Source: Alphaproteobacteria bacterium PA2 (GTDB lineage: Bacteria > Pseudomonadota > Alphaproteobacteria > Caulobacterales > Caulobacteraceae). Taken from it: 64,000 bases of DNA. Positions 18,938-28,144 of the stretch are shown one piece after another. The DNA is taken from positions 3,011,001 through 3,075,000 of the forward strand of contig NKIZ01000001.1 in NCBI GenBank assembly GCA_002256425.1. The letters are read 5' to 3'. A model generated the notes under the pieces. It saw nothing but the letters and a program-made list of their open reading frames with translations, searched no databases and was not told the DNA's origin. Both the position numbers and the translations under genes were made by a program. Each line of letters opens with the position of its first letter. Within the stretch, counting starts at the first letter, position 1.

Positions 18938-18943
18938 TGACGC

Positions 18944-19294
18944 ATGGCAGTTCCCGAAACTTCGCGTGAGGAGGCCATAAAAAGCCTCGATGCGCGAGCC
19001 GAAGCGCTAGCGGCGCGGACGACTCAGCCTACGCCGGACTATGGGTCCAGGGCGCATGGCGACGGCGCCCGCCTCATTGGTGTTTTGTTCGGGGGCGCAT
19101 TTGTTGGGATCGGATTCGGCGCTATCGTCGACTCGCTGATCCACACAGCGCCCTGGGCTATGATCATCGGAGTCCTGATGGGCTTCGCTGTTTCGATTTG
19201 GATGGCCGTTCGCATGGCCGCACGTATGAGCGCCGAGTTGGCGAGTGAGTGGGGGCCCCCGAAGGACCTCCCCATCGACGACGAGGACGATTGA
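18944..19294 (+). CDS. atpI: F0F1 ATP synthase assembly protein I (AtpI)
   Basis: The 116-residue protein has a charged N-terminus and two transmembrane helices (about residues 44-63 and 70-88). The pattern 'GVLFGGAFVGIGFGAIVDSLIHTAPWAMIIGVLMGFAVSIW' is typical of AtpI, which assists c-ring assembly and possibly Mg2+ handling. It is the first gene of the F0 operon, as is usual. The ATG at 18944 follows a UTR hairpin rather than a clear ribosome-binding site. atpB follows after 16 bases. Confidence 0.88.
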   Translation: MAVPETSREEAIKSLDARAEALAARTTQPTPDYGSRAHGDGARLIGVLFGGAFVGIGFGAIVDSLIHTAPWAMIIGVLMGFAVSIWMAVRMAARMSAELASEWGPPKDLPIDDEDD

Positions 19295-19310
19295 AGGAGT
19301 TCGAGGCGGC

Positions 19311-20096
19311 ATGGCCAGCCCGATGCATCAGTTCGAGATCCACCCGGTTCTCACCTTGCCGACCGTCAACGTCCCTGGCCTTGGCGCCATTGACCTGTCG
19401 ATCAACAACTCCATCCTGTCGATGCTGATCGCTGCGACCATCATCGTGGCCTTCTTCGCCCTGGTGACCGCCCGGGCCGCCGTGGTTCCCGGCCGCCTGC
19501 AGGTTATCGGCGAAGGCATTTTCGGCTATATCGACGACCTTGCGACCGGGATCATCGGCCATGAAGGCCGTACCTTCTTCCCGTTTGTCTTCACCCTTTT
19601 CCTGTTCATCCTGGTGATGAACTTCCTGGGTCTGTTCCTGGTGTTCACCGCAACATCCCAGCTTGCGGTCACAGCGAGCCTCGCAGTCATGACCATACTT
19701 CTGGTGCTGATCGTCGGCTTCGCCCGAAACGGCGCCAATATGTACAAGCTGTTCGTGCCGGCGGGCGTGCCCTGGTACATGCTGATCCTGGTGACCCCGA
19801 TCGAGCTCATCTCGTTCATGCTCCGGCCCGTCACCCTGGCCCTTCGTCTGTTCGGCAACATGCTGGGCGGCCACGTGGCGCTGAAGGTGTTCGCCGGCTT
19901 CGTCGTTTCCCTCTGCGCCCTCGGCGCCACAGGCGGCGTCGCCACGCTGGGTTATGCCGGCGCCCTGCTTTCCCTGGGCGGCGTTGTCGCCCTGACCTCT
20001 CTCGAATTCCTGGTAGCCTTCCTCCAGGCTTTCGTCTTCGCGGTTCTGGCCTGCGTCTATCTCAATGACGTGGTCAACCTCGGCCATCACCACTGA
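19311..20096 (+). CDS. atpB: ATP synthase F0 subunit a
   Basis: The 261-residue membrane protein contains 'HQFEIHPV' at the N-terminus and several transmembrane helices. The essential helix '[19 protein letters not shown]' carries the Arg that faces the c-ring carboxylate. It forms the proton half-channels of F0. The ATG at 19311 is preceded by AAGGAG at 19294-19299; the open frame reaches 19245 but that overlaps atpI and adds no family sequence. Confidence 0.96.
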   Translation: MASPMHQFEIHPVLTLPTVNVPGLGAIDLSINNSILSMLIAATIIVAFFALVTARAAVVPGRLQVIGEGIFGYIDDLATGIIGHEGRTFFPFVFTLFLFILVMNFLGLFLVFTATSQLAVTASLAVMTILLVLIVGFARNGANMYKLFVPAGVPWYMLILVTPIELISFMLRPVTLALRLFGNMLGGHVALKVFAGFVVSLCALGATGGVATLGYAGALLSLGGVVALTSLEFLVAFLQAFVFAVLACVYLNDVVNLGHHH

Positions 20097-20145
20097 CGGT
20101 CGGGTTTCTTCACTCTCTTCTCAACTTCCAAACGGGACTAAAAAC

Positions 20146-20370
20146 ATGGATCCGGCTGCAGCTAAATACATCGGTGCGGGCCTCGCGACCCTCGGCATGA
20201 TCGGCGCGGGCATCGGCGTGGGCACCATCTTCTCGGGCTTCCTGCAAGGCGCGACGCGTAACCCGTCGGCCGCCGCTGGTCAGTTCACCAACCTGATCCT
20301 GGGCGCCGCTCTGACCGAAGCCCTGGGCATTCTGGCCTTCGTGCTCGGCCTGCTCATCCTGTTCAGCTAA
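20146..20370 (+). CDS. atpE: ATP synthase F0 subunit c
   Basis: The 74-residue proteolipid has two transmembrane helices joined by the polar loop '[11 protein letters not shown]'. The proton-carrying carboxylate is Glu58 in 'ALTEALGIL'. Multiple copies build the rotating c-ring. The start is the ATG at 20146 ([14 protein letters not shown]); longer in-frame translation from 20065 overlaps atpB. A stable hairpin follows the stop, as expected where c must be made in excess of b. Confidence 0.97.
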   Translation: MDPAAAKYIGAGLATLGMIGAGIGVGTIFSGFLQGATRNPSAAAGQFTNLILGAALTEALGILAFVLGLLILFS

Positions 20371-20385
20371 GCTGAGACCACAGCA

Positions 20386-20418
20386 AGGGGCGTCTGGCGT
20401 AACCGTCAGGCCGCCCCT
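20386..20418 (+). other. Intercistronic hairpin between atpE and atpF'
   Basis: AGGGGCG (20386-20392) pairs with CGCCCCT (20412-20418), with an inner CTGGCG/CGTCAG pairing around TAAC. There is no U-tract directly after it. It probably acts as an attenuator or RNA-stability element that raises subunit c over b and b'. Confidence 0.6.
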
Positions 20419-20442
20419 CTGTAATTAGGACGTCTAAGCCTT

Positions 20443-21009
20443 ATGGCCGCCGAACCTACATCCCATCCTGCCAACTCCGCAGGCGCTCACACCAGTGAGT
20501 CCACGGAGGCCGCCCAGAGCGGCGGCGGGCTGCCGCAATTCAAGTTTGAATTCTGGGGCGGCCAGATTGTCTGGCTGGTCCTGATTTTCGCTGTCCTCTA
20601 TACCCTGCTGTCCAGGGTCTTCGTGCCTCGGCTGCGCAAGGTGCTGGATGTCCGGGCTGAAACCATTGCTTCGGCAGTGGACCAGGCCAGGACCGTCCAG
20701 GCTGAAGCCGACGCCCAGGCTGCAGCTGCAAAAGCCGAGATCGAGCAGGCCCGCGCTGCGTCCCGGGCCCTGGCGGTTGAAGCCAAGGCCAAGGCCACGG
20801 CAGAACTCAATAAGCGCCAGGCTGCTGAAGATGAGCGTCTGGCCGGGGAACTCGCCCAGGCTGAGGACCGTATTCGGGGTCTTCGCGACGCCGCCATGGC
20901 CAATGTCAGCGGGATCGCCGTGGAAACCGCGCAGGCTATTGTCGAGCGCCTGACCGGATCCAAGGTCTCGGCCGCCGACATCAAGGCCGCCGGCCAGGGA
21001 GCTGTCTGA
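20443..21009 (+). CDS. atpF': ATP synthase F0 subunit b'
   Basis: The 188-residue protein has an unstructured N-terminus, one transmembrane helix (about residues 43-60, 'IVWLVLIFAVLYTLLSRVF') and a long Ala/Glu-rich helix. This is the divergent b-type subunit found in alphaproteobacteria and phototrophs, which pairs with b to form the peripheral stalk. It overlaps the following b subunit gene by one base (TGATG). The N-terminal extension of about 30 residues before the hydrophobic helix is typical of b'. Confidence 0.92.
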   Translation: MAAEPTSHPANSAGAHTSESTEAAQSGGGLPQFKFEFWGGQIVWLVLIFAVLYTLLSRVFVPRLRKVLDVRAETIASAVDQARTVQAEADAQAAAAKAEIEQARAASRALAVEAKAKATAELNKRQAAEDERLAGELAQAEDRIRGLRDAAMANVSGIAVETAQAIVERLTGSKVSAADIKAAGQGAV

Positions 21010-21512
21010 TGCCTGAATTCCTTAATCCCGCAGACGCGGAATTCTGGGTCGGCGTCGGCCTGCTCATTTTCCTTGGCATCGTGATCTTCGTGGCCAAGGC
21101 CCCCAAGGCCATAGCCGCAACCCTCGACGCCCGGACCGCCTCCATTCAGTCAGACCTGGATGAAGCCGCCCGGATCCGGGCTGAAGCCGAACGCCTTCTC
21201 GCCTCCCTGCAGGCAGAGCGCGCCGAGGCTGAGCGTCAGGCAAAGGACATGCTGGCCGCCGCCCGCGAACAGGTCCGGGTCTTCGAAGCCGAGGCCAAGG
21301 CCAAGCTCGAGGAAAGTCTCGCACGGCGTCAGCTTCTTGCGGAACGCAAGATCGCCAATGCCGAGGCGCAGGCTCAGACCGAGGTCAAGGCGGCTGCGGC
21401 TGACCTTGCAGCCCAGATGGCGGAACAGGTTCTTGTGGCCCGTCTCGCCGGTTCGAAGAGTGACCCCCTGATCGACATCGCCATCGGTCAGATGAGCAGC
21501 AAGCTTCAATAG
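21009..21512 (+). CDS. atpF: ATP synthase F0 subunit b
   Basis: The 167-residue protein has a short N-terminus, a membrane helix (about residues 11-30, 'FWVGVGLLIFLGIVIFVAK') and an extended amphipathic helix ending 'DIAIGQMSSKLQ'. With b' it forms the stator stalk that holds F1. It is translationally coupled to b' and is the last gene of the F0 operon. The F1 genes are not in this window, as is normal for alphaproteobacteria where F0 and F1 are separate operons. Confidence 0.94.
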   Translation: MPEFLNPADAEFWVGVGLLIFLGIVIFVAKAPKAIAATLDARTASIQSDLDEAARIRAEAERLLASLQAERAEAERQAKDMLAAAREQVRVFEAEAKAKLEESLARRQLLAERKIANAEAQAQTEVKAAAADLAAQMAEQVLVARLAGSKSDPLIDIAIGQMSSKLQ

Positions 21513-21535
21513 ACGTCCGGCGAAGCGCGGAGTTC

Positions 21536-21558
21536 AAGGGCCCGAAAGGGCCCTTTTT
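21536..21558. terminator. Rho-independent terminator of the atp operon
   Basis: AAGGGCCC-GAAA-GGGCCCTT is an 8-bp perfect stem with a GAAA tetraloop, followed by a T-run to 21558. It lies 24 bases after the atpF stop and directly abuts the end of the convergent gene at 21560. Confidence 0.93.
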
Positions 21559-21559
21559 C

Positions 21560-21952
21560 TTATCTGGACCTGCGTCGCTTGAGCTTGCGTCGCCACAGGA
21601 CCGCGCGCCGCCACCTGGGCGGCAGGAGCAGGCGCTCCAGCCGGAGGAATTGCTCCCAGAAGAACAGGATGACTTCCGGATCCCGCCTCAGCAGGCGGCG
21701 AAGCGGGCGGGCGATTTTGGGGTGGGACTGCTGGAAACGGACAAACTGTCGCCGCGCCTTGAAGGAGTTGCGCAGGATCAGCATCAGGCCAACCACCATG
21801 ACCGGCACCCCAAGGGGGCCAGGCAATGGGGCGATGACAAGCCCGATTATGACGACCACGACCCCGAGCAGGGTCAGCACAATCCTGGCCGCCCGCCCGG
21901 CATAGGCCAGGACAAGAGCGTCTGCCGCCCGGTGAACGCGCTTGTTCTCCAA
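21560..21952 (-). CDS. Small PGPGW-like membrane protein, paralog A
   Basis: The 130-residue protein starts at TTG (21952) with AAGG about seven bases upstream. Two hydrophobic segments (about residues 22-41 and 46-60) flank 'APLPGPLGVPVMVVGLMLILRNS', close to the PGPGW-type putative membrane family. The C-terminal half is very rich in Arg. It is clearly related to the protein encoded at 22069-22524: both share the 'LPGxLGxPxxVVGLMxxLRNSFKARRxFVRxQxxHPKxxxPLRRLxRRxPEV' pattern. Function is unknown. The pair lies between the atp and gcv operons. Confidence 0.7.
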   Translation of the reverse strand: MENKRVHRAADALVLAYAGRAARIVLTLLGVVVVIIGLVIAPLPGPLGVPVMVVGLMLILRNSFKARRQFVRFQQSHPKIARPLRRLLRRDPEVILFFWEQFLRLERLLLPPRWRRAVLWRRKLKRRRSR

Positions 21953-22068
21953 TGGACCTTCAGAAATTCAAAGAGAAAGCAGGGTGCTTGGGGGTCTGGC
22001 TGAGGATATGTGTCGCCGACGGATCAATTGTAAGGCGCAGACGAAAATATCGGACAGCCGTCTGTGGA

Positions 22069-22524
22069 CTATTCAGCCGGAAGGATGCCAGGCGCAAAAC
22101 CGGGTGTGCTCGGCCCGGCGGGCTTGCGGCTATGGCGACGGAAAGCCCGACGCGCCTTGACCAGAATCCGGTGCTTCCGGTTGGGAATGATGCGTTCGAC
22201 CCTGAGGAACTGCTGCCAGATCACCAGCACGACCTCTGGTTCCCGGCGCATGAGGCGGCGCAGGGGAAAGATCATCTTGGGGTGAGCCCGCTGCATGCGG
22301 ACAAACCGGCGACGGGCCTTGAAGGAATTGCGCAGCACAACCATCAAGCCGACCACCAGGATCGGCAGGCCCAGGTGCCCGGGAAGGGGAGCCGTCACAA
22401 GTCCCACAGCCATGATCACCAGACCCAGAGCCACGAGGAGGAAGCGCCCAACGCGACCGGCAAGGTCGCGGGCGGCTTCATCCGAGGCGCGCGTCAAGCG
22501 CAGGGTGGGCGTCAAAATAGACAC
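22069..22524 (-). CDS. Small PGPGW-like membrane protein, paralog B
   Basis: The 151-residue protein starts at GTG with AGGAAG about nine bases upstream. It has two hydrophobic segments around 'APLPGHLGLPILVVGLMVVLRNSFKARRRF' and then a basic tail. It is a tandem paralog of the product of 21560-21952, with a longer N-terminus and a different Pro-rich end. Both lie on the same strand, 116 bases apart, and may be one transcript. Function is unknown; the basic tail could contact membranes or nucleic acid, but this is speculation. Confidence 0.7.
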   Translation of the reverse strand: MSILTPTLRLTRASDEAARDLAGRVGRFLLVALGLVIMAVGLVTAPLPGHLGLPILVVGLMVVLRNSFKARRRFVRMQRAHPKMIFPLRRLMRREPEVVLVIWQQFLRVERIIPNRKHRILVKARRAFRRHSRKPAGPSTPGFAPGILPAE

Positions 22525-22652
22525 GGCATGCTTCCTGGGGTCCGTGGTCCGCGGCGACTTGGGGAGGTGCGCCGGTGATCACGTTAGGTGGATATGAGCA
22601 TGTAACATTGAATCGTAAAGGCAGGGTTCTCGTTAAATTTCCGCAAGGTGCG

Positions 22653-24221
22653 CTATTCCGCCGCAAGGGGCGTTTGGGACACAGGCTTCCAGGTCAGCTT
22701 GGGCTTACGGGCCGCCTGGGTTTCATCCAGACGCCTGAGAGGCGCCAGATAAGGTGCGCCGGTAAACCGGTTCACATCCCCCGCCTTGGCGGCATTGGCC
22801 AAGGCGATCAGGGCGTCACAGAAGCGGTCCAGCTCCTGCTTTGATTCCGTTTCCGTAGGCTCGATCAGCATGGCGCCGTGTACGACCAGGGGGAAGTACA
22901 TGGTCATGGGATGGAAGCCCTCGTCGATCATGGCCTTGGCGAAGTCGAGGGTCGTGACCCCGGTTCCTTCCAGCCAGTGGTCGTCAAACAGGGCCTCATG
23001 CATGCAGGGCCCGTCCGGGAAGGCGGGAGTCATCACTCCGGAGAGCCGTGCCTTGATGTAGTTGGCGTTCAGGACAGCGTCCTCAGCCACCTGACGCAGA
23101 CCGTCCGCCCCATGGCTGAGCATGTAGGCATAGGCCCGCACGAACATGCCCATCTGACCCTGGAAGGCGACCATCCGGCCAAAGCCCTGGGCAGCCTCCC
23201 CTTCAGGGCTTTCGATCAGATCAAAGCCCTTGGGGCCCGAGACCACCCATGGAGCCGGGGCGAAGGGCGCCAGGGCTTCGGACAGGACCACGGGACCCGC
23301 GCCCGGCCCACCGCCACCATGGGGCGTCGAGAAGGTCTTGTGCAGGTTGATGTGCATGGCGTCGACGCCGAGGTCGCCGGGACGCACCCGACCGACGATG
23401 GCGTTGAAGTTGGCGCCGTCACAATAGAAGTAGGCCCCCGCCGCATGGGTCAGCCGGGCGATCTCGATAATGTCCCGCTCGAACAGGCCGCAGGTATTTG
23501 GATTGGTGACCATGATGGCGGCCACATCGCTGGAGAGCTTGGCTTCCAGATCAGCCAGATCGACCCGGCCGTCATCGGTCTGGGCGATCTCGGTGACGGA
23601 ATAGCCCACAAACGCCGCCGTCGCCGGATTGGTGCCGTGAGCCGAGGTCGGCACCAGGACGGTCCGCCGGTGGCCCTGGCCCTTGGCCTCATGGGCGGCC
23701 TTGATGCACAGCAGGCCGCAGAGTTCGCCGTGGGCGCCAGCCTTGGGTGACATGGCGACTGCAGGCATGGCGGTCATGGTCTTCAGCCAATGAGCCAGTC
23801 GGTCCATCAGCGCCAGGGCGCCCTGGGAGGCCGAGACCGGCGTAAGGGGATGCAGGTCGCCAAACCCGGCCAGCCGCGCCATTTTCTCATTGAGCCGCGG
23901 ATTGTGCTTCATGGTGCACGATCCCAGGGGATAGAGGGCCAGATCGATGGCGTGGTTCTTCTGGCTGAGGCGCACATAGTGCCGCATGGTTTCCGGCTCG
24001 GAGAGCCCGGGAATGCCGATCGGCGTCTTGCGGACCAGATCGCCAAGGTCAGAGGCATCTAGGGCCGGCGCTTCCAGATCGACGCCGGACTTGTCCCATC
24101 CGCCCAGTTCGAAGATCAGGGCTTCATCCTGCAGCAGGCCACGGGCCCCGGTCAGGGAGCCGCCAACACCTGCGGCCTGGCCCTCAGGACGCGTCGGGCG
24201 TCCAACACTGTTCATGGTCAT
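22653..24221 (-). CDS. gcvPB: Glycine dehydrogenase (decarboxylating) subunit 2
   Basis: The 522-residue product is the C-terminal half of the P protein, encoded separately as in many alphaproteobacteria. The PLP-binding lysine is Lys295 in '[17 protein letters not shown]', and '[21 protein letters not shown]' precedes it. With subunit 1 it decarboxylates glycine and passes the aminomethyl group to lipoylated GcvH. Its start overlaps the end of gcvPA by four bases (ATGA), so the two are coupled. It is the last gene of the gcvT-H-PA-PB operon controlled by the glycine riboswitch at 27120-27303. Confidence 0.96.
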   Translation of the reverse strand: MTMNSVGRPTRPEGQAAGVGGSLTGARGLLQDEALIFELGGWDKSGVDLEAPALDASDLGDLVRKTPIGIPGLSEPETMRHYVRLSQKNHAIDLALYPLGSCTMKHNPRLNEKMARLAGFGDLHPLTPVSASQGALALMDRLAHWLKTMTAMPAVAMSPKAGAHGELCGLLCIKAAHEAKGQGHRRTVLVPTSAHGTNPATAAFVGYSVTEIAQTDDGRVDLADLEAKLSSDVAAIMVTNPNTCGLFERDIIEIARLTHAAGAYFYCDGANFNAIVGRVRPGDLGVDAMHINLHKTFSTPHGGGGPGAGPVVLSEALAPFAPAPWVVSGPKGFDLIESPEGEAAQGFGRMVAFQGQMGMFVRAYAYMLSHGADGLRQVAEDAVLNANYIKARLSGVMTPAFPDGPCMHEALFDDHWLEGTGVTTLDFAKAMIDEGFHPMTMYFPLVVHGAMLIEPTETESKQELDRFCDALIALANAAKAGDVNRFTGAPYLAPLRRLDETQAARKPKLTWKPVSQTPLAAE

Positions 24222-25564
24222 TGGCCGAACCTCCCCTTCATAGCTGCAATCAGGGCGGCGATGTCGGCCTCCGTTGTGGTTTCCGTGGCGGCGACCAGCA
24301 GGACGTCATCCAGACCCGCCTCAGGCGCCAGCCGCGAATAAGGCGCGCCAGCTATGATCCCCTGCCCCACCAGATCCTCGACCACGGCCGCAGCATCCTG
24401 AGGCAGGCGCACGGCAAATTCGTTGAAGAAGCGCGGGGTCAGGATCTCGACGCCGGGAATGGCGGCCAGGGCGTCGCGCAATTGCCGCGCCCGGCTGTGG
24501 TTCAGCGCCGCCAGATCCCTCAGCCCCCGCTCGCCCAGCAGGGAGAGGTGGATGGTGAAGGCCAGGGCGCAGAGGCCGGAATTGGTGCAGATGTTGGAGG
24601 TCGCCTTATCGCGGCGGATATGCTGTTCCCGGGTCGACAGGGTCAGGACAAAGCCCCGGCGACCTTCGGCGTCCAGGGTTTCTCCGCAAAGCCGGCCAGG
24701 CATCTGGCGGACGTATTTTTCCTTGCAGGCGAAGAGGCCAACATAGGGCCCGCCATAGCTGAGGCCGACGCCTATGGACTGGCCCTCGGCCACGGCGATA
24801 TCGGCGCCCATTTCGCCTGGGGATTTCAGCAGGCCGAAGGACACCGCTTCGGTCGTCACAACAATCAGGAGGGCCCCGGCGGCGTGGGCCGCCTCGGCGA
24901 TCCGGGTGACATCCGTGACCGTGCCAAAGGCGTTGGGGGTCTGGACCACGACACAGGCCGTGTCGCTGTCAATTTCGGCGACCACGGCGGCCTCGGCGTC
25001 GATTGCGGCGGCTAGACGGTTGATCTCCATGCCCTCGGCGTGGGCGATGGTCTGGGTCACGGCGGAATAGTGAGGGTGCAGGCCGCCTGACAGCACGGCC
25101 TTGTTACGACGGGTGACCCGCTGGGCCATCATCACGGCCTCCGCGCAGGCGGTGGAGCCGTCGTACATGGAGGCGTTGGCCACCTCGAGACCCGTCAGGG
25201 CCGCCACCTGGGTCTGGAACTCGAAGAGAACCTGCAAGGTCCCCTGGGCGATCTCCGGCTGGTAGGGCGTATAGCTGGTCAGGAACTCCGACCTCTGGAT
25301 CACATGGTCCACGGTGGCCGGAATGTGATGCTTGTAAGCTCCTGCCCCACAGAAGAAGGGACCTGCGCCGGCCGGCCGGTTCAGGGCGGCCAGGGCGGCG
25401 AGCTCGCGCTCAACCTCCATCTCGCCGGCATGGAGCGGCAGGTCGAACAACTCGGCCTTCCGGGCGACGCCCGGCACGTCAACAAACAGGTCGTCAATGG
25501 ACTTTGCGCCGATCACCGACAGCATGTCGGTGCGATCAGCAGGGGTCAGGGGAAGATAGCGCAT
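24218..25564 (-). CDS. gcvPA: Glycine dehydrogenase (decarboxylating) subunit 1
   Basis: The 448-residue product starts '[27 protein letters not shown]', the family N-terminus, and contains '[16 protein letters not shown]', '[14 protein letters not shown]' and '[21 protein letters not shown]'. It is the N-terminal half of the split P protein and forms the heterotetramer with subunit 2. It lies six bases downstream of gcvH and overlaps gcvPB by four bases. Confidence 0.96.
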   Translation of the reverse strand: MRYLPLTPADRTDMLSVIGAKSIDDLFVDVPGVARKAELFDLPLHAGEMEVERELAALAALNRPAGAGPFFCGAGAYKHHIPATVDHVIQRSEFLTSYTPYQPEIAQGTLQVLFEFQTQVAALTGLEVANASMYDGSTACAEAVMMAQRVTRRNKAVLSGGLHPHYSAVTQTIAHAEGMEINRLAAAIDAEAAVVAEIDSDTACVVVQTPNAFGTVTDVTRIAEAAHAAGALLIVVTTEAVSFGLLKSPGEMGADIAVAEGQSIGVGLSYGGPYVGLFACKEKYVRQMPGRLCGETLDAEGRRGFVLTLSTREQHIRRDKATSNICTNSGLCALAFTIHLSLLGERGLRDLAALNHSRARQLRDALAAIPGVEILTPRFFNEFAVRLPQDAAAVVEDLVGQGIIAGAPYSRLAPEAGLDDVLLVAATETTTEADIAALIAAMKGRFGQ

Positions 25565-25569
25565 GAGGC

Positions 25570-25935
25570 TCAGAGGGTTCCCAGATAGGCTTCATAGGCG
25601 GCGCGATCCATCAGGGCCTCGAACTCGGCCTTGTCGGCGATCCTGATCTTTGCGAACCAGCCGAGGCCTTCAGGCTGGTCATTGACGGTTTCGGGCGCGT
25701 CGCCCAGGGCGGCGTTGCCTTCCACCACTTCCCCGGACAGGGGCGCGTAAACGTCAGAGGCGGCCTTGACGCTCTCGACCACCGCCATGGAGTCGCCGCC
25801 CTTCAGGGCCTTGCCGACATCCGGGGTCTCGACGAACACAACATCGCCCAGTTGTTCCGCCGCATAGGCTGTAATGCCGACCGTGGCGATGTCGCCGTCC
25901 AGTTCGACCCATTCGTGATCTTTGGTGAAGCGCAT
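25570..25935 (-). CDS. gcvH: Glycine cleavage system H protein
   Basis: The 121-residue lipoyl carrier starts [20 protein letters not shown]. The lipoylated lysine is Lys57 in '[18 protein letters not shown]'. It shuttles the aminomethyl group between P, T and L proteins. It lies 14 bases after gcvT. Length is slightly under the E. coli protein (129) and normal for alphaproteobacteria. Confidence 0.97.
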   Translation of the reverse strand: MRFTKDHEWVELDGDIATVGITAYAAEQLGDVVFVETPDVGKALKGGDSMAVVESVKAASDVYAPLSGEVVEGNAALGDAPETVNDQPEGLGWFAKIRIADKAEFEALMDRAAYEAYLGTL

Positions 25936-25949
25936 GGTGTGGGTCCTTC

Positions 25950-27062
25950 TCAGAGCTTGCGGACGTAGCGGTGGGGAACAAATGGCATGGCGGTGACCTC
26001 AGCGGACTGAGGCTTGCCCCGTACGATGACCCTGAGTCGGGTCCCGGGCGAGGCGAAAGCTGGGGGTACAAAGCCCATGGCGATCGGTGCGGAAAGGCTG
26101 GGGGCGAAACCGCCGGAGGTGACGATGCCGATGACCTTGCCGTCTTCATCGGCGATCTCGGCGCCTTCCCGAGCGGGGGCGCCTTCGAGGACTTTCAGAC
26201 CAACCCGCTTGCGGGTCGCTGCGCCCTGAAGTTCGCCCAGTATGCGGGCGGCGCCCGGGAAGTCGGCGGCTTCCCGACGCTTTACGGAGACGGCAAAGCC
26301 CAGATCGGCCTCGATGGGGCTGACGGTTTCGTCCACGTCATGGCCATATAGGGGAAGCCCGGCCTCAAGCCTCAGGCTGTCGCGGGCGCCCAGGCCGATG
26401 GGCCGCACCCGTTCATCAGCGAGCAGCATGTTCCAGACGCGCTCGGCTTCGCTGGCCGGGACAGAGATTTCATAGCCGTCTTCGCCGGTATAGCCGGACC
26501 GCGACAGGAGGACGTCCGTCCCGAAGCCTTCGAGGGCGGCGCTGTCCATAAAGACCATCTGCGCAGCTTGCGGAATGTGGGCGGTCAGGACGGCGCAGGC
26601 CTCAGGGCCCTGCAGGGCCATCAGCGCACGGTCTTCAAGCCGCTCGATCTCGACCTGCCCGGCCAGGGCTTCACCCATGACCTTGAAGTCATTGTCCTTG
26701 CAGGCGCCATTGACCACCACGAACAGGCCGTCATCGTCCGGGCGGGCGGCCATCAGATCATCAATGATCCCGCCAGAGGCGTTAAGCAGGACGGAATAGC
26801 GCTGCTTGCCGGCCTTCAGCCCCTTGAAGTCGCCAGGGGTGACCTGCTGGAAGGCCGCAAGGGGCGCCTCGCCCCGCAGCCTTGCCTGGCCCATATGGCT
26901 GACGTCGAACAGACCTGCATGGGCGCGGGTCCAGAGGTGTTCCTTGAGCACGCCGTCCTTGTACTGGACGGGCATGGAATAGCCGGCAAAGGGCACCATG
27001 CGGGCGCCTGCCGCAACATGCGCCGCATGTAGGGGCGTGGTCCTGAGGGTCTCTTCAGACAA
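25950..27062 (-). CDS. gcvT: Aminomethyltransferase (glycine cleavage T protein)
   Basis: The 370-residue enzyme transfers the methylene group from GcvH to tetrahydrofolate, releasing ammonia. Family stretches include '[25 protein letters not shown]', '[14 protein letters not shown]', '[13 protein letters not shown]' and '[16 protein letters not shown]'. I place the start at the TTG at 27062 (preceded by CGGAG), giving the usual N-terminus. Reading on to 27212 would run into the riboswitch and give non-conserved sequence. It is first in the operon, 58 bases after the riboswitch. Confidence 0.93.
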   Translation of the reverse strand: MSEETLRTTPLHAAHVAAGARMVPFAGYSMPVQYKDGVLKEHLWTRAHAGLFDVSHMGQARLRGEAPLAAFQQVTPGDFKGLKAGKQRYSVLLNASGGIIDDLMAARPDDDGLFVVVNGACKDNDFKVMGEALAGQVEIERLEDRALMALQGPEACAVLTAHIPQAAQMVFMDSAALEGFGTDVLLSRSGYTGEDGYEISVPASEAERVWNMLLADERVRPIGLGARDSLRLEAGLPLYGHDVDETVSPIEADLGFAVSVKRREAADFPGAARILGELQGAATRKRVGLKVLEGAPAREGAEIADEDGKVIGIVTSGGFAPSLSAPIAMGFVPPAFASPGTRLRVIVRGKPQSAEVTAMPFVPHRYVRKL

Positions 27063-27119
27063 GGGTCGACTCCGCTGACGTGACGCGTGCGGAAGGGATC
27101 TCCGACGTCGCCCTGCCCC

Positions 27120-27303
27120 CGCTGTCTTTGGAACCTGAGAGATTTCAGAACCCGCAAGGGTTCTTTGCTCCTTCGGCGAGCCCCCGCGAGGGTGCTGCTT
27201 TCCAGCGTTCATCAGCCTTTCGCGGTCCGTTTGCCTGAGCGTTTCCGGGGCGGTTGCGCCTTCGGCTCCGGGGCTTTGGGGCCCCGATCTCTCCCGCGAG
27301 AGT
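27120..27303 (-). ncRNA. Tandem glycine riboswitch upstream of gcvT
   Basis: Two glycine-aptamer units lie head-to-tail on the minus strand. The first (about 27303-27219) has GGGAGAG, GCCGAAGGCGCAA and CGCTCAGGCAAA. The second (about 27206-27120) has GCCGAAGGAGCAA, then CTCTCAGGTTCCAAAGACAG. These are the conserved core strings of the family. The position directly ahead of gcvT-H-PA-PB is the classic one: glycine binding turns the operon on. Aptamer 2 ends about 58 bases before the TTG start. Confidence 0.95.
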
Positions 27304-27379
27304 CGACTGTCAGAGTCGTTGAACGGGCTTTCGGAGTCAAGGATGCTGGACTAGCCTCGATCAAGGAAAGGGGCCCTGC

Positions 27380-28144
27380 ATGTTTTCTGTGCGTCTGAGA
27401 TTTGCGGCCTTCGGATTGGGGGTCCTGCTGCTCCCGGCAGTCCTCATAGGAAGCGGCCAGACGGACCTGCAGAACCTTGGCAAGCTGGCCATGATCCTGG
27501 GGCCGGCGGTCCTTGGAAACGCCCTGGCTTGGGGCCTGAAGACCGAACGGCCAGCCCTCCGACCTTCAGAAATCCTGCGCGCAGCCATCATCACCCTGGC
27601 CATTGTCCTGTCTGCAACGGCGACGGCCCTGATTTTGGGCAAGGCTCACCTTGGCGGGCTTTCTCCCACACCCCAGGCTGTTGCAACGGCGATGGCGGGC
27701 AGTGGCCTGACCAGTGTTCTGGAAGAGCTGGGCTGGGCGGCGGGCGGCCTGACCCTGGCCCGTCAGGCCCTGGGCCCGCGCCTGGGCGTCCTTGGGCTCG
27801 GCGCGATCTGGGCCCTCTGGCACCTGGTCCCGGTTCATTTCCGCATCGGCCTGTTTCCGGATCTTGAAACCGCGCCGCCGGCGATGATCGCGGCTTTCAT
27901 CGCCGCATGCCTTGTCTATCGCGCCCTCCTGACACGGCTGTGCGATTGCGCGGGATCCTGGCTCGGGGCCGCAGCCGGACATGCTGCGCCAAACATCGTC
28001 ATGGCGGGACTGATCGCCGGAGGTCTGGGTGGCTGGTCAGGCAGCTGGTGGGCGTTTCCGGCGCCGGGGGGGCTGATCTTCCTGGCCCTGGCGGCGGGGG
28101 CGCTGATCTGGGTGTCCAGGGCTCGGTTCCAACCTGCTAGTTGA
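27380..28144 (+). CDS. CPBP-family (CAAX-protease-like) intramembrane protein
   Basis: The 254-residue polytopic membrane protein carries the CPBP signature: 'LEELGW' with Glu115-Glu116, 'ALWHLVPVHF' with His148 and 'GHAAPN' with His201, in the right order. Such proteins include type II CAAX prenyl endopeptidases and bacteriocin-immunity proteins; bacterial members mostly have unknown substrates. It is divergent from the gcv operon, with the riboswitch between them. Its last eight bases overlap the convergent TauE-like gene. Confidence 0.85.
   Translation: MFSVRLRFAAFGLGVLLLPAVLIGSGQTDLQNLGKLAMILGPAVLGNALAWGLKTERPALRPSEILRAAIITLAIVLSATATALILGKAHLGGLSPTPQAVATAMAGSGLTSVLEELGWAAGGLTLARQALGPRLGVLGLGAIWALWHLVPVHFRIGLFPDLETAPPAMIAAFIAACLVYRALLTRLCDCAGSWLGAAAGHAAPNIVMAGLIAGGLGGWSGSWWAFPAPGGLIFLALAAGALIWVSRARFQPAS

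Noticed and set aside
21650..22578. Plus-strand open frames opposite the two small membrane proteins
   Set aside because: The minus-strand products share a conserved pattern with each other; the plus-strand ones do not.
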